From Benzoatithermus sp039808865 (GTDB lineage Bacteria > Pseudomonadota > Alphaproteobacteria > Geminicoccales > Geminicoccaceae): DNA of 64,000 bases. The notes under the pieces were generated by a model. That model searched no databases. It saw only the letters and a list, made by a program, of their open reading frames with translations, and was not told the DNA's origin. How positions within the stretch are numbered: the stretch's first letter is position 1; each line of letters starts with the position of its first letter. The stretch covers positions 23,524 through 87,523 of the forward strand of contig JBDHTW010000006.1 in NCBI GenBank assembly GCA_039808865.1, read 5' to 3'. Position numbers and translations under genes: made by a program. Positions 25,140-33,333 of this stretch are shown piece by piece.

Positions 25140-26665
25140 ACCACTGGCTGATCGCGCCGGTGATCCTGCCGGCGGTGATGGCGGCGTTCCTCGTCACCGC
25201 CGTCCGCCACGACATCGTGCTGCAGCGCATCTTCTCGATCGCGGCGGCGACCGCGCTGCTGGCGATCGCGGTCGGCCTCTACGGGCTCGCCGCCGACGGC
25301 GTGCCGCGGCCCTATGCGCTGGGCAACTGGCCGGCGCCGTTCGGGATCATCCTCGTCCTCGACCGGCTGTCGGCGCTGATGCTGCTCTTGACCGCGATCC
25401 TCGCCGTCGTGGTCGCGATCTACGCCGCGAACGGCTGGGACCGGCGCGGCCGCCACTTCCATGCGCTGTTCCAGTTCCAGCTCATGGGGGTCGACGGCGC
25501 CTTCCTGACCGGCGACGTGTTCAACCTGTTCGTCTTTTTCGAGGTGCTGCTGATCGCCTCCTACGGCCTGATGCTGCACGGGGCGGGCCCGCGGCGGATC
25601 ACCGAGGGCCTGAAGTACGTCGCGATCAACCTTGCCGGCTCGACCCTGTTCCTGATCGCCGTGGGCCTGCTCTACGCGGTCACCGGCACGCTGAACATGG
25701 CCGATCTGGCGCTGAAGGTGGCGCTGGTGCCCGAGGGCGATCTGGCGCTGCTGCGCATCGGGGCGGCCCTCCTGCTGGTCGTGTTCGCGATCAAGGGGGC
25801 GCTGGTCCCGCTGCATCTGTGGCTGCCGGGCACCTACAGCGCCGCCTCGCCGCCGGTGGCCGCGCTGTTCGCGATCATGACCAAGGTCGGCGTCTACGCG
25901 ATCTTGCGCGTCTACCTGCTGATCTTCGGCGGCACGGCCGGGGCCGCCGCCTGGATCGCCCTGCCCTACGTCCTGCCCGCGGCGACGCTCACGCTGCTCT
26001 TGGGCATGCTCGGCGTGCTCGCCAGCCGCACGATCACGTCCCTCGCCACCTATGCCCTCCTGGGCTCGGTCGGCACCCTGCTCGTCGCCGTCGGCCTGTT
26101 CACCGAGGCCGGGACGGCCGCCGCGCTCTACTACATGGCGCACAGCACGCTCGCCGGCGCGGCGCTGTTCCTGCTCGGCGATCTCGTCGCCCGCCGCCGC
26201 GGCGGCGCCGGCGACCGGCTGGTGGCGGCCCCGCGTTTCGCCGATCTCGATCTGCTCGCCGGCCTGTTCTTCCTCGCGGCCATCGCCACCGTCGGCCTGC
26301 CGCCGCTGTCGGGCTTCGTCGGCAAGCTGCTGATCCTGCAGGAGCTGCTGGCCACGCCGGCCTGGCCCTGGCTGTGGGCGGCGGTGCTGGTCGGCAGCCT
26401 GCTCGCCATCGTCGGCTTCGCCCGTGCGGGCACGACGCTGTTCTGGAAGTGCGAGGCCGAGCCCGGCGCGCCCGAGCCGCAGCGCCCGCTGCACGACGCG
26501 GCCGCCATGACCGCGACCGCGGCCCTGGTGGCGGCGCCGGTCCTGCTGGCCTTGTTCGCCGGCCCGGCCATGACCGCCATGGACGCCACCGCCCGCCAGC
26601 TGTTCAAGCCCGCCCTCTACATCGAGGCCGTGCTCGGCAGCGGCTCGCAGCTCGCGGCCCGGTAG
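25136..26665 (+). CDS. mrpD: Mrp antiporter subunit D
   Basis: A 509-residue NuoM/NuoN-like membrane protein with about 14 helices. The antiporter glutamate is in FNLFVFFEVLLIASYGLMLH, and lysines are in FAIKGALVPLHLWLPGTYSA and FAIMTKVGVYAILRVYL. MrpD couples proton movement to Na+ export together with MrpA. ATG 25136 overlaps mrpC by four bases, and the gene ends 10 bases before mrpE. All key charged residues appear intact. Confidence 0.95.
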   Translation: MNHWLIAPVILPAVMAAFLVTAVRHDIVLQRIFSIAAATALLAIAVGLYGLAADGVPRPYALGNWPAPFGIILVLDRLSALMLLLTAILAVVVAIYAANGWDRRGRHFHALFQFQLMGVDGAFLTGDVFNLFVFFEVLLIASYGLMLHGAGPRRITEGLKYVAINLAGSTLFLIAVGLLYAVTGTLNMADLALKVALVPEGDLALLRIGAALLLVVFAIKGALVPLHLWLPGTYSAASPPVAALFAIMTKVGVYAILRVYLLIFGGTAGAAAWIALPYVLPAATLTLLLGMLGVLASRTITSLATYALLGSVGTLLVAVGLFTEAGTAAALYYMAHSTLAGAALFLLGDLVARRRGGAGDRLVAAPRFADLDLLAGLFFLAAIATVGLPPLSGFVGKLLILQELLATPAWPWLWAAVLVGSLLAIVGFARAGTTLFWKCEAEPGAPEPQRPLHDAAAMTATAALVAAPVLLALFAGPAMTAMDATARQLFKPALYIEAVLGSGSQLAAR

Positions 26666-26675
26666 GGAGCAGCCG

Positions 26676-27164
26676 ATGCGTGCGCTCGTGCCCCACCCGC
26701 TCCTCTCCGTGACCCTGCTCCTGGTCTGGGTCGCCCTGGCCAACGAGGTCAGCGCCGGGTCGATCGCGCTGGGCCTCGTGCTCGGCCTCGTCGTCCCCGT
26801 CGCCACCGGCCCGTTCTGGCCCGACCGGCCACGGGTCGGCCGGCCGCTCAAGATCGTCGAGTACACGCTCGTCGTCCTCTACGACATCGTCGTGGCCAAC
26901 CTGCAGGTGGCACGGCTGATCCTCATGGTCCCGAGCGACCGGCTGCGTTCGCGCTACGTGACGATCCCGCTCGAGCTGACGTCGCCCGAGGCCATCACCG
27001 TGCTCGCCGGCACGATCACGATGACCCCGGGCACGCTCAGCGCCGAGCTCGCGGCCGACGGCCGCGCCCTGCTGGTCCACGGCCTCGACGTGCCCGACCC
27101 CGAGGCCCTCGTCGCCGAGATCAAGTCGCGCTACGAGGCGAGGCTTTTGGAGATCTTCCGATGA
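26676..27164 (+). CDS. mrpE: Mrp antiporter subunit E
   Basis: A 162-residue protein with two N-terminal membrane helices (LLSVTLLLVWVALANEVS and IALGLVLGLVVPVAT) and a cytosolic domain. Typical MrpE segments are YTLVVLYDIVVANLQVARLI and LTSPEAITVLAGTITMTPGT followed by LSAELAADGRALLVHGLD. It is needed for full activity of the complex. It overlaps mrpF by four bases. Confidence 0.94.
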   Translation: MRALVPHPLLSVTLLLVWVALANEVSAGSIALGLVLGLVVPVATGPFWPDRPRVGRPLKIVEYTLVVLYDIVVANLQVARLILMVPSDRLRSRYVTIPLELTSPEAITVLAGTITMTPGTLSAELAADGRALLVHGLDVPDPEALVAEIKSRYEARLLEIFR

Positions 27165-27430
27165 TCGGACTGGCGGTGACGATCGGCGGCCTGGCCGTCG
27201 GCATGGCGATGCTGCTCAACCTCTACCGGATGGCCGTGGGCCCCGACATCGTCGACCGGGTGCTGGCGTTCGACACCCTCTCGGTCAACGCCGTGGCGCT
27301 GATCGTGCTCATCGGCGTCGGCCTCGGCTCGCAGCTCTACTTCGAGGCAGCGCTCCTGATCGCGATGCTGGGCTTCGTCTCGACCGTCGCCTTGTGCAAG
27401 TACATCCTGCGCGGCAACGTGATCGAGTAG
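27161..27430 (+). CDS. mrpF: Mrp antiporter subunit F
   Basis: An 89-residue three-helix membrane protein. The MrpF signature is NLYRMAVGPDIVDRVLAFDT followed by VNAVALIVLIGVGLGSQLYF and EAALLIAMLGFVSTVALCKY. The conserved aspartates of the GPD and DRVLAFD motifs are present. It starts within the mrpE stop (ATGA) and precedes mrpG by five bases. Confidence 0.95.
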   Translation: MIGLAVTIGGLAVGMAMLLNLYRMAVGPDIVDRVLAFDTLSVNAVALIVLIGVGLGSQLYFEAALLIAMLGFVSTVALCKYILRGNVIE

Positions 27431-27435
27431 GCCCG

Positions 27436-27810
27436 ATGCTCGACCTCCTGCTCCAGCTCGCCGTCGCGCTGCTGATCCTCGTCGGCAGCTTCTTCCTCGT
27501 CGTCGGCTCGTTCGGCCTCGCCAAGCTGCCGAGCCTGATCCAGCGCCTGCACGCGCCCACCAAGTCGGCGACGCTGGGCGTCGGCTGCCTGCTGCTGGCC
27601 TCGATGCTGCACGGCTGGGCCGTGCTCGGGACGTTGTCGTTCCACGAGCTGCTGGTCACGCTGTTCCTGTTCCTGACCGCGCCGATCACCGCGCACATGC
27701 TGGCCAAGGCGAACCTCCTGCGCCGCAAGCGCGAGGCGGACGCCCTGCCGCCGACGGGGCGGCCGGTAGGCTGGGCGACGCTGGAGGGAGCAAAGGAAAG
27801 AATACAGTAA
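27436..27810 (+). CDS. mrpG: Mrp antiporter subunit G
   Basis: A 124-residue three-helix subunit and the last gene of the operon. It shows GSFFLVVGSFGLAKLPSLIQ then RLHAPTKSATLGVGCLLLAS, matching MrpG, and FLFLTAPITAHMLAKANLLR before a charged tail. ATG 27436 gives the family length; an in-frame extension to 27394 lies inside mrpF. A T-tailed hairpin follows. Confidence 0.94.
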   Translation: MLDLLLQLAVALLILVGSFFLVVGSFGLAKLPSLIQRLHAPTKSATLGVGCLLLASMLHGWAVLGTLSFHELLVTLFLFLTAPITAHMLAKANLLRRKREADALPPTGRPVGWATLEGAKERIQ

Positions 27811-27837
27811 GGATTCTGCACTATAGCCAGTTACTTA

Positions 27838-27872
27838 CTGCCAGCACATACGCATTGTCTGGCAGCGTTTTT
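27838..27872 (+). terminator. rho-independent terminator after the mrp operon
   Basis: CTGCCAG at 27838-27844 pairs with CTGGCAG at 27859-27865, with a 14-base loop, and is followed by CGTTTTT. It lies 27 bases after the mrpG stop, in the right orientation to end the mrp transcript. It is the best terminator-like structure in the window. Confidence 0.6.
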
Positions 27873-27899
27873 CTGATCTCGACACTCGTAAATAAGGCG

Positions 27900-28619
27900 T
27901 TACTTTAAGGCTATTTTTAATTCATAGAATGTTGCACGACCACCTGCAACTCTTATTTCGATGCGATATCTCCCTTTGAGTAGCGGCTGCAAGAAGTGAA
28001 CTGGATTACGTTGATTGCCGCCAACATCCCCATAAGAATCACCTGTTGCATCATCAAATACTTCTAGCTGCATTGCTGTATTTATTCTATCGATTGTTAT
28101 TTCTAGTTCACCGCCATGCTCCAAATCAAACGTATAGTATTGATAGCCTATTTTGCTTTTGATGCCATACTGTATGAATAGACCTGCCGCGTCTATGATT
28201 CCCAAATAGATAGGAGTATCAGGACCTTGACCTTTTTGAATATCCGGAGAAATATAAATCGTCTGATAAGCACCTTGTGAAGAGTCCTTTTCAATTAGAG
28301 AGAATATTCTTTCGAGAAATGGCTTAACACATTCTCGCGTTTCAGATGCTTGCGACGATTCAGGAACGAGGTCCTTTAACAGAGTCGGTATTTCACTTTT
28401 AGTACCATGAGCTTCCGCGTTAATTCCAGGTATTCTTATTCCAATTACTGCTGAAGCATTTCCATTGCCCGAATAGGTAATCTGCATACCCAAGCCACAG
28501 AGCTGCATTGTCGTATCAGCAAGCAACTTTATTTTCTGCTCAATATTCATCTCCTCCGCATATGCATATGATTGGTTGATAATCAAGATGAAAACTATCA
28601 AAATACGCGAAACCTGCAT
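27900..28619 (-). CDS. AT-rich secreted protein with PPC-like C-terminal domain
   Basis: A 239-residue exported protein of unrecognised family. ATG 28619 has GGGAGG five bases upstream and opens a clean signal peptide (MQVSRILIVFILIINQSYAY). The central part contains two cysteines (LCGLG, RECVKP). The last 80 residues, from GYQYYTFDLEHGGELEITID to YRIEIRVAGGRATFYELKIA, read as a beta-sandwich like the bacterial pre-peptidase C-terminal (PPC) domain. Bases 28201-28320 count to only 43 G/C of 120, while neighbours are around 70 percent by eye, with A/T-ending codons throughout. This points to recent acquisition. No mobile gene or repeat was found at its borders. Function unknown. Confidence 0.75.
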   Translation of the reverse strand: MQVSRILIVFILIINQSYAYAEEMNIEQKIKLLADTTMQLCGLGMQITYSGNGNASAVIGIRIPGINAEAHGTKSEIPTLLKDLVPESSQASETRECVKPFLERIFSLIEKDSSQGAYQTIYISPDIQKGQGPDTPIYLGIIDAAGLFIQYGIKSKIGYQYYTFDLEHGGELEITIDRINTAMQLEVFDDATGDSYGDVGGNQRNPVHFLQPLLKGRYRIEIRVAGGRATFYELKIALK

Positions 28620-28917
28620 ACGCACCTCCCAAACCATGGTTGCAACGCATGATAGCAGCGTAGCACTGATACTTGTCCAGCATGTTGGCCCAGCGGCATG
28701 AGCCGCTATAAGAGGCGCGAGAGGCGCGATCCGCGGGCAACCATAATGACGCAATTCTCGCGATGTCTGCCGATATCGCAGCAGCACAGCGGCCCATGCA
28801 AACATAACTGCCCAGTTATGCGCTTTCGCTAAACACTCATTTCCGCTTCGCAGCCGGGCCGACTAATCTCCTCCCAGCAAACGATGGCACAAGGTCCCAA
28901 GACAGCAGGAGGCTTCG

Positions 28918-30312
28918 ATGGCTGACCTTATGGAACACGAGCCGTCCGGCAAACACCAGTCGAAGAAAGCGGCTGCGAGTGGCTGGATCGGCTCGGCGCT
29001 CGAGTATTACGATTTCTTCATCTATGCGACCGCGGCGTCGCTGATCTTCCCGCAGATCTTCTTCCCGTCGGACAACCCGACGGTCGCCATCGTGGCTTCG
29101 CTCGCGACCTACGGCGTCGGTTACGTCGCACGCCCGATCGGCGCGTTCGTGCTCGGGCACTGGGGCGACACGCACGGCCGCAAGCAGGTCCTGATCCTGT
29201 GCATGTTCCTCATGGGCTTCTCGACCATGGCCGTGGGGATCCTGCCGACCTACCAGCAGGTGGGCGTGCTGGCCCCGGTGCTGCTGGTCATCTTGCGCCT
29301 GATCCAGGGCTTCGCGGTGGCCGGCGAGATCTCGGGCGCCAGCTCGATGATCCTCGAGCACGCGCCGTTCGGTAGGCGTGGCTTCTTCGCCAGCTTCACG
29401 CTGCAGGGCGTGCAGGCCGGGCAGATCCTGGCCGCGGCGGTGTTCCTGCCGCTGGCGCACTACATGCCGGAGGACGCGTTCAACTCCTGGGGCTGGCGCA
29501 TTCCGTTCCTGCTCAGCTTCCTCGTCATCGTCGCCGGCTACATCATCCGTCGCGAGGTCGACGAGACGCCGGCCTTCGCCGAGGAAGGCGCGCACGGCGA
29601 GGTGCCGAAGTCGCCGATCGTCGAGGCGTTCCAGAGCAGCTGGAAGGACATGCTGCGCGTCGTCTGCATGGCGCTGATGAACGTGATCCCGGTGGTCACG
29701 ACCATCTTCGGCGCGGCCTACGCGGTCCAGGCGGCCTACGGGATCGGCTTCCACAAGGACGTCTACCTGTGGATCCCGGTGCTCGGCAACATCGTGGCCG
29801 TGCTGGTGATCCCCTATGTCGGCAACCTGTCCGACAAGATCGGCCGCCGCGTGCCGCTGATCGTGGGTGCCCTCGGCTCGGGCCTGCTGTCCTTCGTCTA
29901 CCTCTACGCGATCAGCATCGGCAGCGTGCCGCTGGCCATCCTGTCCTCGCTGCTGATGTGGGGCGTCGTCTACCAGGGCTACAACGCGGTCTTCCCGAGC
30001 TTCTACCCCGAGCTGTTCCCGACCCGGAACCGGGTGTCCGCCATGGCGATCTCGCAGAATGTCGGCACGACGATCACGGCGCTTCTGCCGGCCCTGTTCG
30101 CCACCGTCGCCCCTCCGGGTGCCGCGAACATCCCGCTGACCATCGGCGCGCTGACCCTGGCCATCACGGCGGTCGCCGCCGTGGCCGCCTGGAGCGCCCG
30201 TGAGACCTACCGCATCCACATGAACGATCTCGGCCGGCCCGATGCGGTGCCGGTGAGCAAGCCGGACTACGACCGGATGCGGGCGCAGAGCCTGGCGCAG
30301 GCGACCGCCTGA
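28918..30312 (+). CDS. MHS-family MFS transporter (metabolite:H+ symporter, ProP/ShiA-like)
   Basis: A 464-residue, 12-helix inner membrane permease of the metabolite/H+ symporter family. The typical opening is ASGWIGSALEYYDFFIYATA, then ARPIGAFVLGHWGDTHGRKQ (MFS motif A), RLIQGFAVAGEISGASSMIL and a second motif A copy, GNLSDKIGRRVPLI. Substrates of the family include proline/betaine, shikimate, citrate and dicarboxylates; sequence alone does not decide. AGGAGG stands just before ATG 28918. It converges on the SARP-like regulator with a hairpin in the gap. Confidence 0.9.
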   Translation: MADLMEHEPSGKHQSKKAAASGWIGSALEYYDFFIYATAASLIFPQIFFPSDNPTVAIVASLATYGVGYVARPIGAFVLGHWGDTHGRKQVLILCMFLMGFSTMAVGILPTYQQVGVLAPVLLVILRLIQGFAVAGEISGASSMILEHAPFGRRGFFASFTLQGVQAGQILAAAVFLPLAHYMPEDAFNSWGWRIPFLLSFLVIVAGYIIRREVDETPAFAEEGAHGEVPKSPIVEAFQSSWKDMLRVVCMALMNVIPVVTTIFGAAYAVQAAYGIGFHKDVYLWIPVLGNIVAVLVIPYVGNLSDKIGRRVPLIVGALGSGLLSFVYLYAISIGSVPLAILSSLLMWGVVYQGYNAVFPSFYPELFPTRNRVSAMAISQNVGTTITALLPALFATVAPPGAANIPLTIGALTLAITAVAAVAAWSARETYRIHMNDLGRPDAVPVSKPDYDRMRAQSLAQATA

Positions 30313-30319
30313 CCGGCCC

Positions 30320-30336
30320 GACCCGCCCCGCGGGTC
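30320..30336. terminator. short hairpin between convergent transporter and regulator genes
   Basis: GACCCGC at 30320-30326 pairs with GCGGGTC at 30330-30336 around a CCC loop, reaching two bases into the regulator's stop codon. Its position in a 22-base convergent gap suits a bidirectional terminator. No T-run is present. Confidence 0.35.
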
Positions 30337-32347
30337 AACTCGAACCGAGACGCCGCGCGCCCGTACGGAACAGGCGCGCGGCGTTCGCGTCGAAGCGCAT
30401 CGCGGTCAGGAAGTCGTCGATGTCGTAGGCCGGCAGCGTGGCGCGGATCGCCGCGAGATGGCGGCGGGCATCGTCGAGCCGCCCGGCCAGAGCCAGGGTG
30501 TAGGCGGCGATGGCCAGGATATGCGCATGCGCGTTCGGCCGCGCCGCCGCCCGCACCCCCCATTCGGCGGCCTCGGCGAACCGGCCCAGCCGGGCCAGGG
30601 CCATCGCCTTGGCCCCGAACATGCCGAACAGCAACGGATCGAACGGGCTCAGCGTGCGCGAGCGGTCGGCGGCGGCGATGGCCGCCTCGGCGTCACCCGC
30701 CTGCGACTGCATGAAACCCAGCGTGTAATGCCCAAGCGCGAAGTTCGGGCTCAGCTCGACCGCCTGGCCGAGCTCGTGCACGGCCACATCGTGCCGGCCG
30801 CGCAGCCAGAGCGCCCGCCCCATCGCCATGTGCGCCGCCGGATCGCGATCGTCGGCGAGGAGACTCTCGCCGGCGGCGGCGAAGGCGCGGTCAATCGCGG
30901 GCTGGCGCGCCGCCCAGCCCTGGAAGGCGTCCTGGAAGTGGGTGAAGGACAGGCCGGCGTGGGCGCGGGCGAAGGTCGGATCGAGCCGCACCGCGCGCTC
31001 GAAGAAGTGCCGTGCCTGCGCATTGTCGGTCCGGTTGAAGCGATAGGCATGCCACAGGCCGCGATGATGCGCGCCCCAGGCATCGAGCGAGCTCGGCGGC
31101 CGCAGCACCGCACGGTTGCGCTCGATCGTCTCGATCTCGCTGGCGACCGCGGCCACGATCCGATCGCCGATCAGCTCGAGGACCAGGAACAGATCGTCCA
31201 GCCGCTGGTCGAACGTCTCGGCCCAGACCACCTGGCGCGTCCGCATCTCGATCAGCTCGACCGCGACCGTCAGGCGGCCGGGGTGCCGTCGCACGGCGCC
31301 GGCGACGACGTAGTCGACCGCCAGCATCCGGCCGGCGTCGATCCCGCCGAGCTGACGCTCGTGCAGGGCGAACACCGAGCCCTGGGCGATGACCAAAAGG
31401 CTGCGCAGCTTGGCGAGCCGGGTGATCAGGTCGTGCGCCAGCGCGTCGGCGGCACCGCCGCGCCGGTCGTCGCCGGCAGCAGGATCCGCCAGCGGCATCA
31501 CCGCGATCGAGGCGCGCCGGCACACGGCGCCGGTGGCGCCCGCCGCCGGTGCGGCCGGGGGTTGGGCCACCGTCAAAGCCGGCAGCGGCGCGCCGTGCTG
31601 CGCCTTCGCCGCGCGCCACGCCGCCCGTAGGCCGGTGGCGTCGAGCCCTTCGGCGGCGAACAGGCGGATGGTCGCGGCCAGATGCGTCTCGCCCTCGCCG
31701 ATGCGGCCGCTTCGGGCCAGCGCCACGAGCAGACGCTCGTGGACGCGCCGGTCGAACGGCGCCACACCCCGCCACGCCTCCAAATGGATCAGCGCCTCGT
31801 CACCGTCGACATGGTCCGCCAAGCGCTGCAGGGCGGCGATGTGACCGTCGCGAAAGCGTCGCCGCTGCGCCGTCAGCCAGGCCGTGAAGGCCGGGCTGCG
31901 GTCGATCTCCAGCCCAGCCAGGAAGTCGCCGGCCAACGACGCCACCAGCGTCCGCAGCGCGTCGATCGGCAGCGTGGCGAGATCGTCCGCGGCGCGGGCG
32001 GCGCCGATCGCGTCGACGGTGCCGCCCGCGAGATCCAGGCCGACCGAGTCGCCGAGACGGCGGACCCGGCTCCGCTCCGGCGTGTCGAGGAGGCGCCGGA
32101 TCTTGCTGAGACACCAGCGCAGCTCGCCACGCGGATCGTTGGGAACCTCCCAGAGCAGCTCGCACAGATGCGCGCGCGGCACCGGCCCGGGGGCCAGAGC
32201 GAGGTAGGCGAGGAGACCGCGCACCTTGCGCGACGCCGGCAGAGGCACCTGCCGACCGTCGCGGCGGACCAGCATCGGCCCGAGCAGCCGCAGCTCGAGG
32301 CCGACAGCATCCCCGGCGCCAGGCTGGCCAGTCGATTCCACCACCAT
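30335..32347 (-). CDS. SARP-like (BTAD) transcriptional regulator with TolB-like and TPR regions
   Basis: A cytosolic regulator of about 670 residues. From the N-terminus it has an OmpR-type winged helix (LELRLLGPMLVRRDGRQVPL then KVRGLLAYLALAPGPVPRAH), a bacterial transcriptional activation domain to about residue 245 (ELRWCLSKIRRLLDT, FDRRVHERLLVALARSGR), a TolB/FlgO-like segment (SIAVMPLADPA, DYVVAGAVRRHPGRLTVAVE), and TPR-type repeats from about 430 (ARHFFERAVRLDPTFARAHA). This architecture occurs in proteobacterial SARP/CadC-like regulators. ATG 32347 was chosen; GTG 32377 is an alternative. It is divergent from the methyltransferase gene, the most likely target. The signal is unknown. 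Confidence 0.85.
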   Translation of the reverse strand: MVVESTGQPGAGDAVGLELRLLGPMLVRRDGRQVPLPASRKVRGLLAYLALAPGPVPRAHLCELLWEVPNDPRGELRWCLSKIRRLLDTPERSRVRRLGDSVGLDLAGGTVDAIGAARAADDLATLPIDALRTLVASLAGDFLAGLEIDRSPAFTAWLTAQRRRFRDGHIAALQRLADHVDGDEALIHLEAWRGVAPFDRRVHERLLVALARSGRIGEGETHLAATIRLFAAEGLDATGLRAAWRAAKAQHGAPLPALTVAQPPAAPAAGATGAVCRRASIAVMPLADPAAGDDRRGGAADALAHDLITRLAKLRSLLVIAQGSVFALHERQLGGIDAGRMLAVDYVVAGAVRRHPGRLTVAVELIEMRTRQVVWAETFDQRLDDLFLVLELIGDRIVAAVASEIETIERNRAVLRPPSSLDAWGAHHRGLWHAYRFNRTDNAQARHFFERAVRLDPTFARAHAGLSFTHFQDAFQGWAARQPAIDRAFAAAGESLLADDRDPAAHMAMGRALWLRGRHDVAVHELGQAVELSPNFALGHYTLGFMQSQAGDAEAAIAAADRSRTLSPFDPLLFGMFGAKAMALARLGRFAEAAEWGVRAAARPNAHAHILAIAAYTLALAGRLDDARRHLAAIRATLPAYDIDDFLTAMRFDANAARLFRTGARRLGSS

Positions 32348-32451
32348 TTCCACGCCCGCTACCACGCTCGCGTCCACGCCAGGTGGCTAGCTTGTCGTCG
32401 ACGGATCGCGACCACCGTGATCCCGGTCACGGATTCGAGTGGAGATCGAGC

Positions 32452-33291
32452 ATGGATAACCCCCTGGCGCCCGGCCGTCAAAACCCGCCGGCCCCGGATC
32501 TCGCCGCGATCAAGACCCGCCAGCAGGCCGCTTGGTCATCCGGCGACTATGCCGTCGTCGGCACCACCTTGCAGATCGTCGGCGAGCAGCTGTGCGAGGC
32601 GCTGGACCTGCGTGCCGGGCAGAAGGTGCTGGACGTCGCCGCCGGCAACGGCAACGTCGCGCTCGCCGCCGCCCGGCGCTGGTGCGACGTCACGGCCACC
32701 GACTACGTCCCGACGCTTCTGGATCGCGCCCGCGAGCGCGCCGCCGCCGACCGGCTCGACCTCACCTGCCAGGTCGCGGACGCCGAGGCGTTGCCGTTCG
32801 CCGATGGCAGCTACGACGTCGTGGTCTCGACGTTCGGCGTCATGTTCACGCCGGACCAGGATCGCGCCGCGGCCGAGCTGGCCCGCGTCTGCCGGCCGGG
32901 CGGCAAGATCGGTCTCGCCAACTGGACACCCGCCGGCTTCATCGGCCAGCTGTTCAAGACCATCGGCCGGCACGTGCCACCACCCGCCGGAGCGCGCTCG
33001 CCCGCTTTGTGGGGCTCGCCGGACCATCTGGAGCGGATGTTCGCCGGGCATGGCGAGGTGCAGGCGACACCCCGCCAGTTCGTCTTCCGCTATCGCTCGC
33101 CCGAGCACTGGCTGGAGGTCTTCAAGACCTACTATGGGCCCGTGCTGAAGGCATTCGCGGCCCTGGCGCCCGCGGCGCAGGCGGAGCTGGAAGCGGACCT
33201 GCGGCACCTGCTCGGGCAGTTCGACCGCTCCGGCGATGCGACGCTGGTCCTGCCCGGCGAGTATCTGGAGGTCGTCGTCACGCGGCACTGA
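32452..33291 (+). CDS. class I SAM-dependent methyltransferase
   Basis: A 279-residue methyltransferase with the Rossmann-type SAM fold. Motif I is KVLDVAAGNGNVALAAARRW, motif II the aspartate in TATDYVPTLLDRARERA, then VADAEALPFADGSYDVVVST and LARVCRPGGKIGLANWTP. The pattern resembles UbiE/Methyltransf_11 proteins, but the substrate is not evident. ATG 32452 has GGAG upstream; an earlier in-frame methionine at 32383 lacks a binding site. It is divergent from the SARP-like regulator, with 104 bases between starts. Confidence 0.88.
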   Translation: MDNPLAPGRQNPPAPDLAAIKTRQQAAWSSGDYAVVGTTLQIVGEQLCEALDLRAGQKVLDVAAGNGNVALAAARRWCDVTATDYVPTLLDRARERAAADRLDLTCQVADAEALPFADGSYDVVVSTFGVMFTPDQDRAAAELARVCRPGGKIGLANWTPAGFIGQLFKTIGRHVPPPAGARSPALWGSPDHLERMFAGHGEVQATPRQFVFRYRSPEHWLEVFKTYYGPVLKAFAALAPAAQAELEADLRHLLGQFDRSGDATLVLPGEYLEVVVTRH

Positions 33292-33299
33292 AGTCCGGG

Positions 33300-33325
33300 C
33301 GGGCAGGGTGCCGGCCCGCTGCCCG
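33300..33325. terminator. 7-bp hairpin between convergent methyltransferase and transglutaminase-like genes
   Basis: CGGGCAG at 33300-33306 pairs with CTGCCCG at 33319-33325 in the 42-base convergent gap. There is no T-run. A bidirectional terminator is the simplest reading. Confidence 0.35.
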
Positions 33326-33333
33326 TCCTCCGC

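Noticed and set aside
27905..27920. TTAA-N8-TTAA resembling a CtrA box
   Set aside because: The CtrA consensus needs a 7-base spacer, and the site lies in the 3' end of an AT-rich gene where such strings occur by chance.
28715..28733. Tandem repeat GAGGCGCGA x2 beside the AT-rich gene, considered as an insertion footprint
   Set aside because: Two short copies next to each other, not flanking the gene; no target-site duplication or inverted repeats were found around the island.
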